DNA of 64,000 nucleotides from Rhodococcus rhodnii (GTDB lineage: Bacteria > Actinomycetota > Actinomycetes > Mycobacteriales > Pseudonocardiaceae): assembly GCA_000720375.1 (NCBI GenBank), contig JOAA01000018.1:248001-312000 (forward strand), read 5' to 3'. Positions 63,000-64,000 of the stretch are shown piece after piece. A model generated the notes under the pieces. It was given only the letters and a program-made list of their open reading frames with translations, ran no database searches and was not told the origin of the DNA. The stretch's first letter is position 1. Each line of letters begins with the position of its first letter. A program made the position numbers and the translations under genes.

Positions 63000-64000
63000 A
63001 TGCGCGCGTCGATCGTCGCTTCGAGCGTGATCATGCTCGCGGCCGTCCTGACCAGCCCGGTTCACGCTGAGCAGCAGCGGCCGGTCAGCTATCGCGGATA
63101 CGAACTGACCGTGCCCGCCGGCTGGCCGGTGATCGATCTGGCCAAGAACCCGACCGAGTGCGTGCGGTTCGACCGCAACGCGGTGTACCTCGGCAAACCC
63201 GGGCCGGATCAGCGGTGCGCGGCCGGGATGGGGCCGACGACCGACGCCGTGCTGATCGAACCGGTCGGCGACCGGACCCGCGTGACCGTGACCGGGGACC
63301 GGTACGCCGCGATGGCCACCCGCGTCGACGAGGCCGCCGAGCCCGCGAAGGTCCGTACGGTCCAGCCCGGTGTCTACACAGGACTGGGATTCGACGCGTG
63401 CGCGGCGCCTTCGCAAGGCGCGATGGACGCGTGGCATGGCGGAACACAGTTCCGGGCGGTCGGCGTGTACATCGGCGGCATCCACCGGGCGTGCGCGCAG
63501 CCGAACCTCACGCCTGGCTGGGTGGGCACGCAGGTCAAGAAGGGATGGCACCTGATCCCCACTTACGTTGGCCTGCAAGCGCCCTGCACGTCGTTCCGGC
63601 ACCGGATCGACCTGAACACCGATGCCGCCCGCAGACAGGGCAGGGAGGCTGCCGTTGACGGCATCGCGCAGGCGTCGCGGTTGGGGATGAACCCGGGAAC
63701 CGTGATCTACAACGACATGGAGGCGTACAACATCGGCGACGGGCCGTGCAGTGCGGCCGTGATGTCGTTCCTCAGTGGCTGGACCGATCAGCTGCGCGAA
63801 CGCGGCTACCGTTCCGGTGTCTACAGCAGCGCGGGCTCGGGCATCACCGACCTGGTGCGCAACCACGACAATCGCGCGTACTCACGGCCGGACCACGTCT
63901 GGTTCGCCTGGTGGAACGGACAAGCGAATGTGGACGGAGGCAAGTTCCTGCCCGCCGACCGGTGGCTGGGCGGCCGGATCCACCAGTACCTCGGCGGCCA
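63000..64000 (+). CDS. Secreted DUF1906 (Rv2525c-like) glycoside-hydrolase-fold protein, partial
   Basis: ATG 63000 follows GGGAAG and starts a frame with no stop to the end of the window (about 333 codons visible, 3' end missing). A signal peptide (cleavage after VHA, near residue 24) is followed by a prodomain. The DUF1906 barrel then contains PGVYTGLGFDACAAPSQGAMDAW, GVYIGG, WHLIPTYVGLQAPC, VIYNDMEAYN (candidate catalytic acids), RSGVYSSAGSG and VWFAWWNG. The mycobacterial relative is a wall-associated Tat substrate. Function probably concerns wall glycan handling. Confidence 0.9.
   Translation, partial: MRASIVASSVIMLAAVLTSPVHAEQQRPVSYRGYELTVPAGWPVIDLAKNPTECVRFDRNAVYLGKPGPDQRCAAGMGPTTDAVLIEPVGDRTRVTVTGDRYAAMATRVDEAAEPAKVRTVQPGVYTGLGFDACAAPSQGAMDAWHGGTQFRAVGVYIGGIHRACAQPNLTPGWVGTQVKKGWHLIPTYVGLQAPCTSFRHRIDLNTDAARRQGREAAVDGIAQASRLGMNPGTVIYNDMEAYNIGDGPCSAAVMSFLSGWTDQLRERGYRSGVYSSAGSGITDLVRNHDNRAYSRPDHVWFAWWNGQANVDGGKFLPADRWLGGRIHQYLGG

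Noticed and set aside
62913..63866. 317-codon minus-strand frame at the right end
   Set aside because: Antisense to the DUF1906 gene, which has a signal peptide, an RBS and family motifs and continues past the window end.

Overview
The window is chromosomal DNA from a high-GC actinobacterium that builds an arabinogalactan-type wall. The evidence is a GlfT2-type galactofuranosyltransferase, an LCP-family wall ligase, EspG/PPE-type and EspC/WXG-type type VII secretion proteins, an Lsr2 silencer and a DUF1906 secreted glycosidase-like protein. The gene mix fits Pseudonocardiaceae or a close relative; this placement is inference.

Left core (1-19484). A 59-bp tandem repeat and a tight cluster of DnaA-box-like nonamers precede a wall-polymer region: a TylF-like methyltransferase, a YfhO-like membrane protein and glfT2, then a Ser/Thr kinase, a divergent LCP protein, and an operon of two small membrane proteins plus a fusion of a NodB-like domain to a processive GT2 glycosyltransferase. 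The NodB part has lost its catalytic residues. Next come an SDR enzyme, secreted and kinase-like proteins, and a compact cassette at 14262-16754: YbaB-like, EspC-like, WXG-helical, a putative nuclease toxin and a putative immunity protein. A WYL regulator with a perfect palindrome in its divergent promoter closes this part.

Integrated island (19485-55797, about 36.3 kb). A 45-bp exact direct repeat of the 3' half of tRNA-Arg(ACG) bounds the region. The complete tRNA and a tyrosine recombinase lie at the right end, and a tRNA remnant lies at the left end. The left end carries plasmid-like genes (HTH protein, SpdB/DUF2637 gene with a frameshift, HTH-TM protein, ParB-like DUF6551 protein). I see no FtsK/TraB translocase, replication initiator or Xis, so the element looks degraded. 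The interior mixes intact cargo with a gene graveyard. Intact cargo includes a Nep1-like cytolysin, an Ohr-type peroxidase, an XRE-CRP fusion regulator, a second Ser/Thr kinase, an HTH/peptidoglycan-binding protein with an L,D-transpeptidase-like protein and a lipoprotein, a four-gene small protein/histidine kinase/response regulator/cyclase-like operon, DUF397/XRE/SAM-methyltransferase genes and Lsr2. The graveyard includes frameshifted ohrR, SnoaL, CopD, ArsR, NACHT and WD40 remnants, an IS982 element with both ends, three or more copies of an IS family whose ends read TGTACCGCTCGAAAAG, and a MITE with 30-bp perfect inverted repeats.

Right core (55798-64000). tRNA-Arg and tRNA-Ser(GCU) are followed by acetoacetate-CoA ligase, a PE-like/PPE/EspG trio, a dienelactone-hydrolase-like protein with an altered nucleophile elbow, a HisC/Pat-type aminotransferase, a TauE/SafE transporter and a DUF1906 protein that runs off the end.

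The best candidates for undescribed biology are the four-gene signalling operon (43479-47236) facing a promoter region with repeated GGATTATTCC sites, the split toxin/immunity cassette (14262-16754), and the inactive-deacetylase/glycosyltransferase fusion (8873-10945).
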